This document shows, one piece after another, positions 19,195-30,709 of a DNA stretch of 64,000 nucleotides (positions are counted from its first letter, which is position 1; each line of letters opens with the position of its first letter). The notes under the pieces were generated by a model. It was not told the DNA's origin. It saw only the letters and a list, made by a program, of their open reading frames with translations, and searched no databases. The translations under genes and the position numbers were made by a program. Source of the DNA: Sinotaia quadrata (lineage: Eukaryota; Mollusca; Gastropoda; Architaenioglossa; Viviparidae); NCBI GenBank assembly GCA_028829895.1, contig CM054180.1, positions 111,254,635-111,318,634 on the forward strand. Direction: 5' to 3'.

Positions 19195-22100
19195 CTGTAC
19201 AAGGAAATAGTGCATTTTTAAATATGTGTAATCGTGAAAGTTTTAACATACGAATATAGTCTGGAATGTTTTAAAATACGAGCATAGTCTGGAATGTTTT
19301 AAAATACGAGCATAGTCTGGAATGTTTTAAAATACGAGCATAGTCTGGAATGTTTTAAAATACGAGCTTAGTCTGGAATGTTTTAAAATACGAGCATAGT
19401 CTGGAATGTTTTAAAATACGAGCATAGTCTGGAATGTTTTAAAATACGAGCATAGTCTGGAATGTTTTAAAATACGAGCATAGTCTGGAATGTTTTAAAA
19501 TACGAATATAGCTTGATTTTTTTAATAAAAAACCGAGTGGAATCTTGAATGTTTTAAAATGGGAGTATAGTCTTGTGTGATTTAAAGACGATTATAGACT
19601 TGACTGTCTTAAAACGCGAGTATAGTCTTGAATGTTTTTAAATACGAGTACAGCTTTGAGTGTTTTAAACTAAGAATATGGCATCGAAATAGAGTACAGC
19701 TTTGAGTGTTTTAAACTAAGAATATGACATCGAATGTTTCTAAATACGATTCTAGTCGTGACCTTCAAAGTACGAGTGTTGATTGAATGTTTTAAAACAC
19801 GAGTGTAATCTTGAGTGGATTTTCTTTTAATGCGAGCAAAGTCTTGAGTATTTTTAAATATGTGAATAGTCTTGAGTTTTATCATAATAAATAATGCCGA
19901 TTTCATTTAATATTTAAAAGCACATTTTACAAAGAAATAACAGTGATTTCACTGTTACATTTAGGTAAGGAAGCCAAGCGTAAAATAAATCTTTTCTTTG
20001 TTTAGAAACCCGCTACCATAATAATGGGAAAGGTTGCACAAGCAGAGTACGCACTATTCTTGAACTATACCTTTAGCATAACTTCACTAATCACAATAAA
20101 GCTCTAGTATTTTAACCCTCTAATAGCTCTCGCGTCAATAACATGTTTCTATTAGATTTTCATGTAAATACATGGCCTTGAACTCCAAGCACACCAAATG
20201 TTCTGTCCAAGGACTTTAAGTAGTCTGCACACATTAAGCAGCTCGTTCTCCTTCAAGTATTTTTACACATCTCACAGACCGTGCAGATACACCACAGAAA
20301 GTATTTTTACACATCTCACAGACCGTGCAGATACACCACAGATAGTATCGCATTCTGCTGACTTTCAAAGTTATTTATATGAAACAAAGCTAATATACAT
20401 CAGGTGAAAGGAAAACAACAAACAAAACGTTATGTAAGTAAAGTGCATCCAGTCCACGAACGTCACACAGATGGCTGGGCTTCTGTACATTGTGTACTCT
20501 GCTCAAACAGTGATAGGGTAGCTGAAAAGTGTTAAGTGTTCCGCTTATTCACCATTATAATGCCATGAATTTCATATATAATGTTTTATTCTGTTACCTT
20601 TTTACATAACCCACGAACGTCAAACAAAGCGTAGCAAGGGAGGGACACGTTACTGACTATGACACCCCTGTCAAGGCCGTTGATGTGAAGGTGAAGATTC
20701 CCGCCATTGTCCACTCTCACTCCGACACGATTCCCAACGGTCAGCTTCTTGAGTTCAAGTCCGTAGTTGGTGGCTTTCTTGAAGTTAATCATAAAAAGCA
20801 GTACAGATGTGTTCTTGCTTTAAAATGAATAATTTTGCATATATTAGTGATCAAACAAATAAATAATCGTAAAGTCTGAATTTGAAAGCAACAAGCAGAC
20901 CATCAATACTGAAGCTAAGTTAGCAAAATAGATTAGTGTATATACGCTAGGAACGAATCACGCAATCAACATAGCACAAAAGTAATTACTGTTGCTGGTG
21001 TATAGAAGAATGGTTGTATAAATGAGCTATTAAATGACTAGTGGATGTGAAGAGGGAATGATGTATAATATCATCATTATTATATGATGATATATAATCA
21101 TCAGGGAATGATGTATAATATACAATACAGGGAATGATGTATAATATACAATACAGGGAATGATGTATAATATACAATACAGGGAATGATGTATAATATA
21201 CAATACAGGGAATGTATGTAGAAATGAAAATTTATTATTTCCTACTTTCATAACCGCCCAAGATACAGAGCCTAGTAATAAGAAGCAGCTTTATAACCGC
21301 ATCTTCAGATACACCGATGCGACAATAATCATGAATCTCTTGTTAATTTTCAAGTAGTATGTTACCCATTGTCCACAGAGAGAAGTAACATAAGGTCCGA
21401 TGACTATAGCATCCTTTAGAAGCCATGAGTAAAGCGGCAACACGGACGTAGGAATGCCAACAGCAACACCCACCCTCATGTACCCACTCAGCTTAAGTGT
21501 ATCTATTTCTTCGACTAGCACCTGCAAAAAACCAACAAATACAGATAAAAATAATCTACAACCACGCAACTAAACAAGCACGTACAGTGTCATTACATCA
21601 GAAAAGACTATTTTATTGAAAAAGAGTTCACCTCGATACTTAGACTAGGAGTCAGGTATTAGTTAAACTATTAAACTACTAAAATACTGCTCAAGTGCTA
21701 AAATGACAAGTGTGTTCACTTTCATGCATGATTGTTCATTTCAGACAAACTGAATGCTCACTTGACAACCCGTTAGTGGTCATGCATTTCTGGTTTACTT
21801 TACAGATTAATTTGACAAATAATACTATGCTGTTTGTGGTTAAGTAGCGCAATTTCATCGTCAAAATAAACGAACTAGCCATTAGGCCTAACCCCATGAG
21901 TTAAGAAGCGTTTGAGAATCGAGTAGTGATACGGCCCCTTTTAGGGCGAGAGAATAGCCTCTCCTGCCCTCAAGTTAAAAACACCTGCTGCTTAAAGCTG
22001 GCATATATCGCAATTCACTCAAACTACTATTGCCTGTTGTTCATGCTAATATACCCGCCAATGCGGAAACTGATATGCCACCTGTCGCTCAAGCTTGTTG

Positions 22101-23017
22101 TACAACCCGCCGCTCTGGTTGATATAAAGTCTGTCGCTCAAGCTTGTTGTACAACCCGCCGCTCTGGTTGATATATCGTCTGTCGCTCAAGCTTGTTGTA
22201 CAACCCGCCGCTCTGGTTGATATAACGTCTGTCGCTCAAGCTTGTTGCACAACCTACCGCTCTGGTTGATATAACGTCTGTCGCTCAAGCTTGTTGTACA
22301 ACCCGCCGCTCTGGTTCATATAACGTCTGTCGCTCAAGCTTGTTGCACAAACTGCCGCTCTGGTTCATATAACGTCTGTCGCTCAAGCTTGTTGCACAAC
22401 CTGCCGCTCTGGTTGATATACCGACTGTCGCTCAAGTTGATATACCGTCTGTCGCTCTAGTTGATATACCGTCTGTCGCTCAAGCTACATTTGCTATTCT
22501 TAATGCACGTGTAATTTACTTTTCTGACTGGCACTGCGCATCTGACGTGTTCTCCTTGTTACAAACCTCGTAAACAGTGTCGACAACCATTGGCTTGTTG
22601 GACAGCACGATGCCATCTCCCCAGTAACTCTTCGCTCTTTCTGCGCTCCGGTAATTGTTAGACAGTTTTATATTGTCCCCGTGATTTTTACTGAACTGCC
22701 AAATTATCTGAAACATTATATTAAAAACGGACACAGCTTAATAGACAAATTTTAATTTGATTATCTTTTCTTTATAAATTTGTCTTTAAGCAACACATTG
22801 GTTTCAACATTCCTGAATTTCCTATTTCATTGAAATATTCCTATCATGTCTAACGTAGGACAAGAAGCATGTGGAAATGTTTCAGAAGGAATGTAAGGAA
22901 TGCGATACCCACTTGCGCAGTGCTGGGCGTTGTTTCGTTGGTCAGCGTGCACGTGTCTGAGGCATCGTCATCTCCATTGACTTCTCGTCTCAAGGGCAGA
23001 TATGCTTCCATGAGCAT
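19150..23017 (-). CDS. Gene B: NHR-only protein lacking RING and B-boxes, 5 coding exons
   Basis: Exons in reading order are 23017-22913, 22707-22567, 21521-21366, 20777-20598 and 19194-19150, all phase 0, giving 208 aa. The first exon encodes 35 residues (starting MLMEAYLPLRREV) with no resemblance to the RING exon. Residues 36-194 form a complete NHR domain: FSKNHGDNIKLS, then the IVLSNKP block, RVGVAVG, LHLHINGLDRGV and PCYA. The tail is VTTLPLTSKLPRRW. Exon sizes (141, 156 and 180 nt) match the other members. No RING or B-box exon is visible on the - strand between 23018 and the end of gene C at 30686. It may act as an NHR protein without ligase activity, for example an adaptor or competitor; that is inference. 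The NHR3 exon could also read through its donor to VTE and stop. Confidence 0.72.
19245..19510 (+). repeat. 29-bp tandem repeat, about 9 copies plus decayed copies
   Basis: Units of TAGTCTGGAATGTTTTAAAA; decayed relatives continue to about 19880. Within the last intron of gene B. Confidence 0.93.
20238..20345 (+). repeat. Tandem duplication of about 48 bp
   Basis: Two copies containing CACATCTCACAGACCGTGCA, in the last intron of gene B. Confidence 0.88.
21050..21215 (+). repeat. Tandem repeat of about 30 bp, 5 copies
   Basis: Units of GGGAATGATGTATAATATAC, in the intron between NHR2 and NHR3 of gene B. Confidence 0.92.
22085..22485 (+). repeat. 48-bp tandem repeat, about 8 copies
   Basis: Units contain GTCTGTCGCTCAAGCTTGTT, in the gene B intron between NHR1 and NHR2. 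Confidence 0.93.
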
Positions 23018-23289
23018 GTTTACTCTACATACTTAATTTACTGTCATTTAAAGAAATAAAACAAATCATTTCAAGAAAAGTAACGACAATCATTTAAAAA
23101 ATAGTATCCATTATAAACATACATTATTATTATTATTACACACTATCCATATTATTATATACATTATCCATATGACAAATACAATCAATGTACTTTTTAG
23201 CAATTATTTTAAATTAACCTCTTCCAGAGTCAGTAAACGTCTTTGATGAATAATTAAGTATTGAAACGAAGTAAATGTAAATGATGAAT

Positions 23290-23545
23290 AACTAGCTATT
23301 GAAAAAAGGAAGTCGTCACTAGCTATTCGAACGAAGTAAACGTCATTGATGAATAACTAGCTATTGAAAAGAAGTGAACATCATTGATGAATACTAGCTA
23401 CTCAAAGGAAGTAAACGTCATTGGTGAATACCCCGATATTCAAACTCAGTAAATGTCATTGATGAACAACTAGCTATTCAAACGATGTGTCATTGATGAA
23501 CATCCTCATATTTAAACTCAGCAAGCATCATTACCAGATACTCCA
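23290..23545 (+). repeat. Degenerate repeats of about 40 bp
   Basis: Recurring ATTGATGAATAACTAGCTAT with AAGTAAACGTC; copies diverged. Confidence 0.7.
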
Positions 23546-25194
23546 ACGAGGTAAAAATCAATCAAATACAATTGCGGGTGCTAATAAAAAAAATATACAC
23601 ACTTAAGGCCAAATTTGTAAGCCTTACATAAATTCACTGGTGAATACAAAAGTGACGTCAATGCGATGTTTTAAACATGGGGAATGATAACTAGGACATG
23701 ACATGTAACACTAAAATCTGAGCAAGATTAGGAGAAAATCAAACACTGGAGATAAATAGCAATGAGAAAATGACTAAATGTATAAAAAATAGAAGCAAAG
23801 GAATACGAACTAAGATGTCTTTATTTTTAAGAATAAGAGAGTAGTTAAGGGTGAAGTCAAGTTTAGCCACTGCATTGTGTATAATTATTTAATTATTAAT
23901 TCTACATTTGCTTATATTATTAGCATTAGTGTGTAGGTAAAAAAGTGAATGATACTCACATGTATGTGAGAATGAAGGAAGTATGAGAGGACTGATAAAC
24001 GGATTGTAACAAACGAATTTATCTCCATCCCATCGCTCTGGAATGAGCTAGATATAGAATCTTAATCACTTGATGCAAACGTTATAAACTGCATGATATT
24101 ACTGATGAATTAACTATAAGACTAATGAGAAAGATCACTAAAGTCTCCTTGCAGTTTATGTAATGTTTCCTGATATGAAAACTTGAGGTGAAAACGTAAA
24201 ACTATTTCCTCATTGTTATAGCGCCAATCCTTCTTGAACAAAGCTGATACTCTGTAGCACACTCACTTAGGAATTTAAGTCCTATGATTTTTGTTCTAGT
24301 TTCCTTATGCCGGGGGTCTCGAATCCTGCCTATCTTTCAGTGATAATGACCTGGAATGTTGTGCAGGGAGTCGACGTAATGGACCTAGGCTGCCTTATCG
24401 TTTGTCGAAAGCGCAAGAAGTGTTTCCTTAACGCTTCCGTTCAAGGTGCGAGACGGGGAACACGAAAGTAGGTCACGTTGAGTACCCTGACTAAGACATA
24501 TCCAGGCGGAACGATATCAAGCTAGGTTGCTTGAATTTTATATTTAAAAAGAGAGCTCCTTTTGAAGGCTGCAGTGAACACAATAAATATGCGTGGTTTT
24601 ATTTATAAAAGTAATAGAGCGAATATGCTATAAAATGAATTAATTTGCAGGTCGTATTTCATTTATGAATTTGAGCGGACAGCTGGGAGGACAGCTGAGG
24701 GGATAGCTGATAGAATAGCTAGAAACAATGATTGCGAGCAAAGAAGCGGGGCGAAAGTTCGTTCACATAAATACCATAAAACACGTACAGTATGATTGCG
24801 AAGTCGAATTATAACAAGTCACGTGCGATGGAGGAAGTAGACATGGGCTTGTAGCAAGTTAAGTCGAGAAACCGCTGCTATATTCGTTTTTTTTTTTTTT
24901 TATTACATAACCCTTTCAAGCAAAAATCCTATCTGGGACGTTGAAAAACAAATATTATTATTAATTTAATAATCATTGACGGAGGGTCTCACTAGGACGA
25001 CATGTAACATGGAGTATTTGTTACTTAGTGAAGGCTTTTAATAAATATGTATTCTTGTATATTACCTTATACTTAAGACTTGGAAGTAAAATAATGTAGA
25101 CTAATTAAAACGAGGAACAGTAATATATGTCGGAATTATGGTTTTGTACTCTATGTAATAAACACTACGACAATGCGTAAGTTAACTAATATAA

Positions 25195-25572
25195 TGCAGT
25201 GCTACTAATATGGCATAACGTATGGCTACTAATATTGCATAACGTATGGCCACTAATATGACATAACGTATGACTACTAATATGGCATAACGTATGGCTA
25301 CTAATATGGCATAGCGTATGACTACTAATATGGCATAGCGTATGGCTACTAATATGGTATAGCGTATGGCCACTAATATGGCATAACGTATGGCCACTAA
25401 TATGGCATAACGTGTGGCTACTAATATGACATAACGATTGACTAATATGACATAACGTGTGGCTACTAATATGACATAACGTATGGCTACTAATATGGCA
25501 TAACGTATGGCTACTAATATGGCATAACGTATGGCTACTAATATGACATAACGTATGGCTACTAATATGATA
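25195..25572 (+). repeat. Tandem repeat of 22-24 bp, about 16 copies
   Basis: Units of GGCTACTAATATGGCATAAC with single-base variants, directly adjacent. Confidence 0.95.
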
Positions 25573-25909
25573 CAGCATAACGTCAAAATACTAAATAATT
25601 TATAATTTATTCTTCAGTTTCATTGGAATTGGGTTAATAGGTTTTGCCCCGCTCGGAACACAAGGGACTCCATAAATGGATCTAATAAATAGCATTTCGA
25701 ATAGCACTGGCCAAAGTTTTGACCTTAGGCCCATAACATATTTGTGTCTACCGTGTCCTAGTATCATATGTGGACTATACATACTGCGTATTATATTAAC
25801 TTTTCACTCATGGCGCATATTATAGAAAGCCACAGTACACAACGCACTCAACAATTATTTTTTAAAAAAATCAAAGAAATAAACGAGCAAATCAACTACT
25901 ACAACGGTT

Positions 25910-26191
25910 TCAGATTTCCTTCATCATAGGTCCTATAAATTGCGTTTGAATCATTGACTTACTTGGAAACACGAAGCTTTGAGTGGCGAAAGAACTGTTA
26001 TAATACACCAGTATTCGTGCTGACATTTGAGGAAAAGCGTATCGGTGCATTCCAGATAACTGTATACTTAAGCCGAATGCATGGCATGACGCTTTGAAAT
26101 CCCTGTAGTGCAGTAATGTGTAACACAAAGCAGGAAGTACTAGCAGCGTGTAGAATGACGTCAGGCGATACAGTCCAGCAGTCACTGACAA
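25910..26191 (-). other. Unassigned open frame with hydrophobic N-terminus
   Basis: A 93-codon frame begins with a hydrophobic stretch resembling a signal peptide (TSFYTLLVLPALCYTLL). A consensus donor GTAAGT lies inside it near 25960. I found no partner exon and no family match; it could be a 5' exon of an unseen gene or chance. Confidence 0.15.
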
Positions 26192-27125
26192 AAGAGAGCT
26201 GAAAAAGAAAGTCTTCAGCTACGACGTGTGTAAGTCGTGCAGTACTAATTCAGCTTTGGGCAGGCACGTGTAGGGTCAATCAAAGTGCACTGGTGTTTGA
26301 GGAAATGAAACGTGGACTTCGGTCCGCCAGAAATAGTATCGTGTAGCGTGGTGTGTAAAGCGAGGCACTAAACAAGCAAACAGCGCGACTCTAACACAAA
26401 GTAGAGCGCACCCAGCGCGTTATTTACTTGCAAAACAGTTCTTTGCACGTAAAAATTGTGCTGAGGAGAGATAACTCGGTGCGGACAAAAGGGCACTAAC
26501 TCTTTTAGAATTGCTATCATTTTTAATTCGAATTAACACGGAGACCAAACAGCAGTGGTTCAGCTTGTACACACATCAAAGACCTCTAACGCTATAACAT
26601 TTTTGCTTGTAATTTATATTCTTACAATAAGTTTGAGTTGCTATTTAGAAAACAAAAGCGCTGAGCACGCATTAAGCGTTAAGTAGAGCCGTCATCAAGG
26701 AGGCAACAGCAGTAATATTTAGTTAAAGAGTGATTTTGCTGACTCACAAATATTGTCAGTTTGCAATACATTTCAACACCACTCTCATTATATGGTTCTT
26801 ACAGATTCGGCTTTCTTAGCTGTCAATAGGCATTTGCTACTTTTGAAACTTTTCTATTTATATTCCGCACTAAACAATAATTATGCCGTACGTGTATATC
26901 CGTCTTTCACATTCACTATCTGTCTGCACAAGAATTAAATGACTTGGCAATGTCGGTGAGCTGTGTTTTAGGGTCTGTACAACAATCTATAATGGCTTGA
27001 ATGAATTTTAGGTCAGATAACAACGAAATCATAGGAACAGTGCGTATACAGAGCCTATAGTTCACAACACAAAAATAGCGACAGAATGATATAACTCTTT
27101 ATGTCCATTAAAATAAAAATAACTT

Positions 27126-27145
27126 TAGATAGATAGATAGATAGG

Positions 27146-27178
<33 letters not shown>

Positions 27179-27262
27179 GAATGGCTGGATGGATGGATAG
27201 GTAGGTGGATAGATAGATAGACACTAGAAAGATAGACAGACAGACAGACCGATGGATAGATA
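27126..27262 (+). repeat. (GATA)n microsatellite
   Basis: GATA units grading into GGAT and GACA. Confidence 0.93.
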
Positions 27263-27617
27263 TATATCTAGATTAGTGTATTAGGTATGTGTACATCTGA
27301 ACAAAAACGCATAAATATTCATCCTCCATGTATCATACGACAGTATTCTATAAAGAAAATAATAAAAAATGCAAAACCCACCAGTAATGTCGTAACTATA
27401 ATTTCTAAGTATAATTATGTTTTATAAGTGTTACAGACTGTAAAATAAATTAAAATTAATTAGTGTGAACGATGCATTCAATTACAAGTATGCCTGTTTA
27501 CCCTCGTTGTTTAAGTATCTCTTCTTAAAAGTGCATGAAATTATTGTATTGCACAAGTGCACATTTCAACAATTTTCAAACTAACGTTTACTAATATCAG
27601 CGTCCCTTTGAGGGGTC

Positions 27618-27650
27618 TTACTGGACAGAGGCCAAAGGGAGGGTAGATAC
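27618..27650 (-). CDS. Orphan terminal NHR-gene exon (alternative last exon or gene relic)
   Basis: On the - strand tatttttcag is followed by an exon reading VSTLPLASVQ and TAA, the same design as the terminal exons of A-E. I found no NHR1-3 exons between it and the gene C terminal exon at 30686. It is either a second, alternative 3' exon of gene C or the remnant of a deleted family member. Confidence 0.5.
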   Translation of the reverse strand, partial: VSTLPLASVQ

Positions 27651-28529
27651 CTGAAAAATACGTTCATTGAAAACCAGTCAGAAAGGAAGCATAACAATTA
27701 ATAAAATTGGATAATTTCACCGTGTTTACGAATCAAATTTAAATCCATCCCGAGGTACTTTACTGATTTATTCAAGTGCAACATTTTCGTAGTGCAGGGG
27801 TCATGCTTTAAAAAAAAAAATCATCCAAATTGAAACCATAAACATCTGCCTGGATATATTTTCTTGGCTACAAACTAACCATTAAATCAGCATTCCCATC
27901 GTTTCATATAGATTGCTACTGCTTTGTTTTCAAAATTACACCTCGCCAACAGCCGTTTGTTTCACACATCCCGTCTAAACACGTGCAACTCGGTCATAAT
28001 AATTCTCAGAAATGCCATACGATGCTTCTCATTTAACTAAGAGGGTATGCATATACAGACATTTAATTCTGTTTTACACTCATTGAAATGTGGAAATAAA
28101 AACTAATGACAAAGAAATAATAGCTTTAGTTATTAACTGCCTCGTGTTACTGATTGACTGATTACTCCTTTTACCATAAATTCTTGTAGTGATGAAATAT
28201 TATAATTATTTAGAACCTCTCAGATTCTTGGACATACATATGATCGTCCATCAAATGTAATCGTTGGGCTAGTGTCTGATCAGAAAGAAGAAACTCTAGC
28301 CTAGACTGTTATATATCAGATTGCTATTTCCTTTCTATCATATAAATGTGGGCTGGGATTACACTATTCATACGAAAGCCATTGATGTCTTTAGGAGACA
28401 GAAGTTTTAAATTATTCAGAAGTCTCGTACAGCTGTCTTATTATCATTATATTATTGTAAAGATTATTAATTTCAGCTAATCAACCAACACGAAAGGTAT
28501 TCAAATACACCTGTCCGATGATTTCAGAT

Positions 28530-28757
28530 ACTGTGAAAGGTACCACGAATTTCCAAGACTGTTATCCAATGGTCTCACCGTACGTCACGTATTTCCATGA
28601 CTGTTATCCAATGGTCTCACAGTATGTCACGCATTTTCAAGACTGTTATCCAATGGTCTCACCGTACGTCACGTATTTCCATGACTGTTATCCAATGGTC
28701 TCACAGTACGTCACGCATTTCCATGACTGTTATCCAATGGTCTCACAGTACGTCGAG
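28530..28757 (+). repeat. 42-bp tandem repeat, 5 copies
   Basis: Units contain GACTGTTATCCAATGGTCTC. The unit is a multiple of three, so a short frame runs through it; two unit types alternate. Confidence 0.92.
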
Positions 28758-29946
28758 CATAAGCATTAGTTAGTATTATGATAATTTGTGTCTAAATCTG
28801 ATATAAGGAGAAATATTGACCACTCATGTCAAACCTTCTGTACTACAATTATCACAGGTGTTCAGTTGTCATGACTCTAATGTACTACAATTTGAATTCC
28901 GACCGAAGAAGATAGATAACATCGATTAAAGAGCTATGCGACAGAAATATTACAAACAGATACAATCAGTGTTGATAACATTACTCAAAAAGTCAACATA
29001 ATAAGAACCAAGCTTCCATTTCAATTTAATCTTTATTTTCATGTTTATGTGAGAGAACAAATAAAATTACAAACGCATCTAAAACGTGCTCTACACACAC
29101 ATTTACGCGCAGCTCTACACCCTAACAATAATAAGTAACAATGCTTTTCAGTTTCATTTAAAAACTGCTATATGTACGCGTGAGCGCACACACACAAACA
29201 CATAAGGCCTACAAACATCCCTATATGATAAATAAGAAAAAAGGAATTGCTCTGATTATATATCTGTGTGTTCGTATGTCCTCGATTTGTGACCGCAAAG
29301 ACGAAATAAAGATGAACAGATTTAAGACGTATCCCTCCCACCCGTCTTCATTACACGGGGCTGTTGATGTGGGGAATACTGCTACGAAGTTGACTATTTG
29401 TATATGGGCGTTGCTTTCCCCCGAGAGAGAGATATAGAGCCCAGTTCCATCCTTGGTTCCAGGGGCGACCCCTCTACTCATATAAAATTTACAAATGTAT
29501 TACAACTATGAAAGCTGTATTAAAATGATGAGATATTGAAAAAGCTATGGATCGGCCCCTGCTTTCAGGATACCTCCTTCCCCTCATACAAGTATTTTTT
29601 ATATCTGTATGAGATGGGATATTAACATTAATCGCGACCGGAAAGGGAGAACAAGGAAACTTCGTGCTGTATACACGGGATGTCATGTACTCCTCTGGAC
29701 CCGAAACTTCCTATTCTTGCACATAATTATAGTTTATTATTATATAACTGATAACATTAGTTTCATTCGGGGCCACAGGGAGATATCTTGGATGCAACAT
29801 GTTAACTGGGTGGGTAGCTTAACCAGGGACGAATACGGAATGTTCCCTGTAGAACAAAAACTAATATAAAAATCTTAAAATACTTGTATTATTCATTTAA
29901 TATCAATTACTTTCTACAACAGAACAAACACTGTTTTTTTGCTAGT

Positions 29947-29947
<1 letters not shown>

Positions 29948-30034
<87 letters not shown>

Positions 30035-30037
30035 ACA
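29948..30037 (+). repeat. (CA)n microsatellite
   Basis: About 90 bp of nearly uninterrupted CA. Confidence 0.95.
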
Positions 30038-30685
30038 AGTTCAAACTAAAAAAAAAAATCAGATAACAAAAGATTAATATTTCAGTAAACACACTCCAGT
30101 AAACACACTCAAGCAATTTTGTTCGTATATAAAAATGAGTCAGCAAGCGTCGCATTAAAATAATTATGCTCATGTTCATTTAAAAAGATGATGAATTATT
30201 ATGAAAGCAGCATGCACAGTTTGGAATATACACAAGTGAATATGATCATTCTTGAAAAGGAAATGTTTTCTTCCTGTGAATAATTATTGTGTTACTATTG
30301 AAGAACTGCACGTGTTTCACATGTACTTATTTGGTTTACGCATTTATCAAGATTGTATGTTTATGTAAAGATAGACATGTAAAGCACTTTTCAGTTCTAG
30401 TTAATCTTATTAGAATGTAAATGTACAGTAGATCATTTTCATTTTGCCATGTTATTTATAGAACCACACAAAACCACTAATATTCCAACTGTTTAGCACA
30501 GAAGTTATGTAATATGAGCGGTTTTTGTGAATTATTTGGTACGCAATTTGTGCAAACTCATCTACAGTTAAAAGCTTCAAAATAACTCATAAAATTACAT
30601 AATATTGTCAATGAAAAGGCAATAGTCACAAATATACTGATAACTTAACTATTTTAATGTGGATCAGGGCACAGGTTACTGGACA

Positions 30686-30709
30686 TCAGTCAAAAGGAAT
30701 GGTCGTTAC
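30686..30709 (-). CDS. Gene C terminal micro-exon
   Basis: On the - strand a pyrimidine-rich acceptor (taattttcag) precedes an exon reading VTTIPFD and TGA. It is colinear with the gene D micro-exon at 47235-47267. Confidence 0.7.
   Translation of the reverse strand, partial: VTTIPFD

Larger units (their letters stand above)
23018..27617. other. Intergenic region upstream of gene B
   Basis: No RING or B-box exon was found here. It holds the repeats listed separately, a GC-richer patch at about 24300-24530 and another at 26160-26470 that might be 5' regulatory sequence of gene B. Confidence 0.5.
27651..30685. other. Region between orphan exon and gene C terminal exon
   Basis: No NHR exons recognised. 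It contains the 42-bp array, a GC-richer stretch at about 29310-29700 of unknown nature and a CA microsatellite. Confidence 0.5.

Noticed and set aside
20586..20597. Read-through of gene B NHR3 to VTE and stop as the real C-terminus
   Set aside because: Possible, but a better tail matching the family lies at 19194-19150 and the other members splice at this point.
25195..25572. Short regularly spaced repeats resembling a CRISPR array
   Set aside because: Units of 22-24 bp are directly adjacent with no unique spacers, and the context is eukaryotic.
29180..29481. Overlapping frames on both strands in a GC-richer patch
   Set aside because: No NHR, RING or other motif recognised; mutual antisense frames suggest chance or a repeat fragment.
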